Part shown: piece by piece, positions 62,539 to 64,000 of the stretch
Layout: each line of letters opens with the position of its first letter
Position numbering within the stretch: the stretch's first letter is position 1
Assembly (NCBI GenBank): GCA_019104865.1
Contig: JAHRWZ010000093.1
Coordinates: 1-64,000, forward strand
Direction: 5' to 3'
DNA from: Castellaniella sp.
Lineage (GTDB): Bacteria; Pseudomonadota; Gammaproteobacteria; Burkholderiales; Burkholderiaceae_B
DNA: 64,000 bases
The notes under the pieces: generated by a model
Databases searched by the model: none
Told to the model about the DNA's origin: nothing
Seen by the model: the letters and a program-made list of their open reading frames with translations, nothing else
Translations under genes and position numbers: made by a program

Positions 62539-63081
62539 ATGAGCCGTCTCCCCATTCAGTCCGTCGAATCCGCCCCCACCGAAGCCCAGGAACGCCTGCG
62601 CACCGCCGAAAAGGCCAGTGGCTTTCTGCCCAATCTGCTGGGCGTACTGGCCAATGCGCCCACAGCCCTGGAAACCTACCAGGTCGTGGGCGCCATCAAC
62701 GGCCGCAACAGCTTGACGCCCACCGAACGCGAGATCGTGCAGATCACCGCCGCCACCTACAACGGTTGTGGCTTCTGCGTGGCCGGACACACCAAGATCG
62801 CCAAGCTGAAGCTGCAATGGCCTCAGGAAGTTGTCGATGCCTTGCGCGGCACGCAGGCCCTCTCCGATCCCAAGCTCAATGCCCTGGCCCGATTCACCCT
62901 GCAGGTGCTGGAACACCGGGGCCAGGTCGACGACCAGGATCTGTCCGACCTGCGGGCCGCAGGCTATACCGACGCTCAGGCGCTGGATGTCGTTCTGGGC
63001 GTCAGCCTCGCCACCCTGTGCAACTATGCCAACAACCTGGCCCGCACCCCGATCAACCCGGAACTTCAGGCCTACGCCTGA
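62539..63081 (+). CDS. AhpD-like carboxymuconolactone-decarboxylase-family protein
   Basis: 180-residue all-helical protein with the AhpD redox motif NGCGFCVAGHT (CxxC plus His) and the N-terminal segment KASGFLPNLLGVLANAP typical of peroxidase-related members. Probably a small disulfide reductase or alkylhydroperoxidase. The start at 62539 is preferred over a TTG six codons earlier, which lies in the dyad. The acyl-CoA dehydrogenase-family gene follows after 18 bases. Confidence 0.85.
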   Translation: MSRLPIQSVESAPTEAQERLRTAEKASGFLPNLLGVLANAPTALETYQVVGAINGRNSLTPTEREIVQITAATYNGCGFCVAGHTKIAKLKLQWPQEVVDALRGTQALSDPKLNALARFTLQVLEHRGQVDDQDLSDLRAAGYTDAQALDVVLGVSLATLCNYANNLARTPINPELQAYA

Positions 63082-63099
63082 TCGTATCGGAGACCCGAC

Positions 63100-64000
63100 A
63101 TGACCCTCGAGTTCCTGCCCGCCGCTCTGGGCGACGGAATCGACCAACTGATACGCGACACCCTGGCCCCTCAGGTCGAGGCCATCGACCAAGGCCATTT
63201 CCCGGCGGACTTCATGCACACGCTGGGACGCCTGGGCGGTTTTTCCGCCGCGCTGCCCACCGGATCCGGCGGCCTGGGTCTGGACCTGCCGGCTCAGATC
63301 GACATCATTGCCCGGATAGCCCGCACCTGCGGCACCACCGCATTCCTGGCCTGGTGCCAGTCCACCTGCGTCTGGTACCTGCAGCACAGCGCAAACCCGG
63401 TTGTGCGCGAGCGCTACCTGCCCCGGCTCGCCCGCGGCGATCTGCTGGCGGGCACCGGCATGTCCAACGCCGTCAAGCATCTGGCCGGCATCGAGCGCAT
63501 CAATCTCCGCGCCCGGCGCGATGGCTCAGGCTACCGGGTCAACGGCGCACTGCCCTGGGTATCGAACCTGGCGCCGGGCCACCTGGTGATCGTTGCCGCC
63601 GCACTGGAAGAAGGCGGTTACGTCATGTTTGCCGTTCCACCAGACGCGGAAGGCCTCAGCCTGCGGCCCTGCCCGAATTTCGCCGGCATGGAAGGCAGCG
63701 GCACCTTTGGCGTACGCCTGAAAGATCTCCAGGTTCCGGCCGAGGATGTCCTGGCGGACCCCGAACAGTTCGAGTCCTACGTCGAGCGCTTCAAACCCGG
63801 CTTCCTGCTCATGCAGGTCGGCATGGGGGCAGGCCTGGTGCAGGCCAGCCTGGACACCATCCACGCCACCAACCAGCGCCTGGGCCACGTGAATTGCTAT
63901 CTGGACGACGGCGAGGATGATCTGGCACGGGATCTGCGGAACTTGCTGACCGCCACGACGACCCTGGCCCACCAGGGGCAGGCGGCGCCGCTGCTCGACG
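63100..64000 (+). CDS. Acyl-CoA dehydrogenase-family flavoprotein (3' end outside window)
   Basis: Open from ATG 63100 to the window end, about 300 residues. N-terminal ACAD helices with FPADFMHTLGRLGGFSAALP, a TTAFLAWCQST segment and AGTGMSNAVKHLAG where acyl-CoA dehydrogenases carry the flavin-binding loop. The substitution pattern is closer to the DszC/SfnB or hydroxylase-like branch than to FadE. Likely co-transcribed with the AhpD-like gene. Substrate unknown. Confidence 0.8.
   Translation, partial: MTLEFLPAALGDGIDQLIRDTLAPQVEAIDQGHFPADFMHTLGRLGGFSAALPTGSGGLGLDLPAQIDIIARIARTCGTTAFLAWCQSTCVWYLQHSANPVVRERYLPRLARGDLLAGTGMSNAVKHLAGIERINLRARRDGSGYRVNGALPWVSNLAPGHLVIVAAALEEGGYVMFAVPPDAEGLSLRPCPNFAGMEGSGTFGVRLKDLQVPAEDVLADPEQFESYVERFKPGFLLMQVGMGAGLVQASLDTIHATNQRLGHVNCYLDDGEDDLARDLRNLLTATTTLAHQGQAAPLLD

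Noticed and set aside
62766-63920. 384-codon plus-strand frame at the right end
   Set aside because: It overlaps the AhpD-like gene and the acyl-CoA dehydrogenase-family gene in the wrong frame and is Arg/Pro-rich; the real gene is the frame from 63100, open at the edge.

Overview
The window looks like chromosomal DNA of a high-GC betaproteobacterium of order Burkholderiales, most likely family Alcaligenaceae (Bordetella/Achromobacter/Castellaniella relatives). This rests on recognisable gene content and order (tig-clpP-clpX-lon, prfB-lysS, dapD-dapE-prmB, an rpfE-like gene before recJ, a stand-alone infA, TRAP and HpaA-type genes) and on codon bias; no database search was possible. Coding density is high. 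No insertion sequence, prophage gene or CRISPR array was recognised.

Layout. 1-3.4 kb: 3' part of an ABC-transporter ATPase and a FadE-type acyl-CoA dehydrogenase. 3.4-20.9 kb, all on the minus strand: purL, greB, a PHP phosphoesterase, an alpha/beta hydrolase, a branched-chain 2-oxoacid dehydrogenase operon (bkdA1-bkdA2-bkdB-lpd), comEC, tatD, lolD and lolC. 20.9-25 kb: rpfE-like gene, recJ, an EamA permease, and an isolated infA behind a strong promoter and a long hairpin-rich leader. 25-28.4 kb: a taurine/sulfonate-type ABC operon with two different binding proteins. 28.5-34.8 kb: a hemerythrin-like gene with a large operator-like dyad, then a DctPQM TRAP transporter bracketed by a sensor-only 4HB protein and a full chemoreceptor. 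34.8-38.8 kb: a TehA/SLAC1 channel, prfB with its programmed +1 frameshift, and lysS.

38.8-46.7 kb: a compact iscR-iscS-iscU-iscA operon whose IscU lacks the first cluster ligands, a low-molecular-weight tyrosine phosphatase, uvrB, an aromatic aminotransferase and lexA. 46.8-52.8 kb: the protein quality-control cluster tig-clpP-clpX-lon. lon has a sigma32-type promoter and a leader terminator whose arm can alternatively pair with the lon ribosome-binding site. 52.9-56.3 kb: tRNA-Leu(UAG), an AT-rich stretch, and a 3-hydroxybenzoate 4-monooxygenase gene with an AraC/HpaA-type regulator, possibly an acquired cassette. 56.5-62.3 kb: pirin, dapD, dapE, prmB and an ABC-F protein. 62.5-64 kb: an AhpD-like protein and the start of an acyl-CoA dehydrogenase-family gene cut by the window edge.

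Most of the window is housekeeping. The points most worth a second look are the lon leader, the infA leader, the ligand-deficient IscU, the chemoreceptor/TRAP arrangement and the hemerythrin-like gene with its 12-bp-arm dyad.
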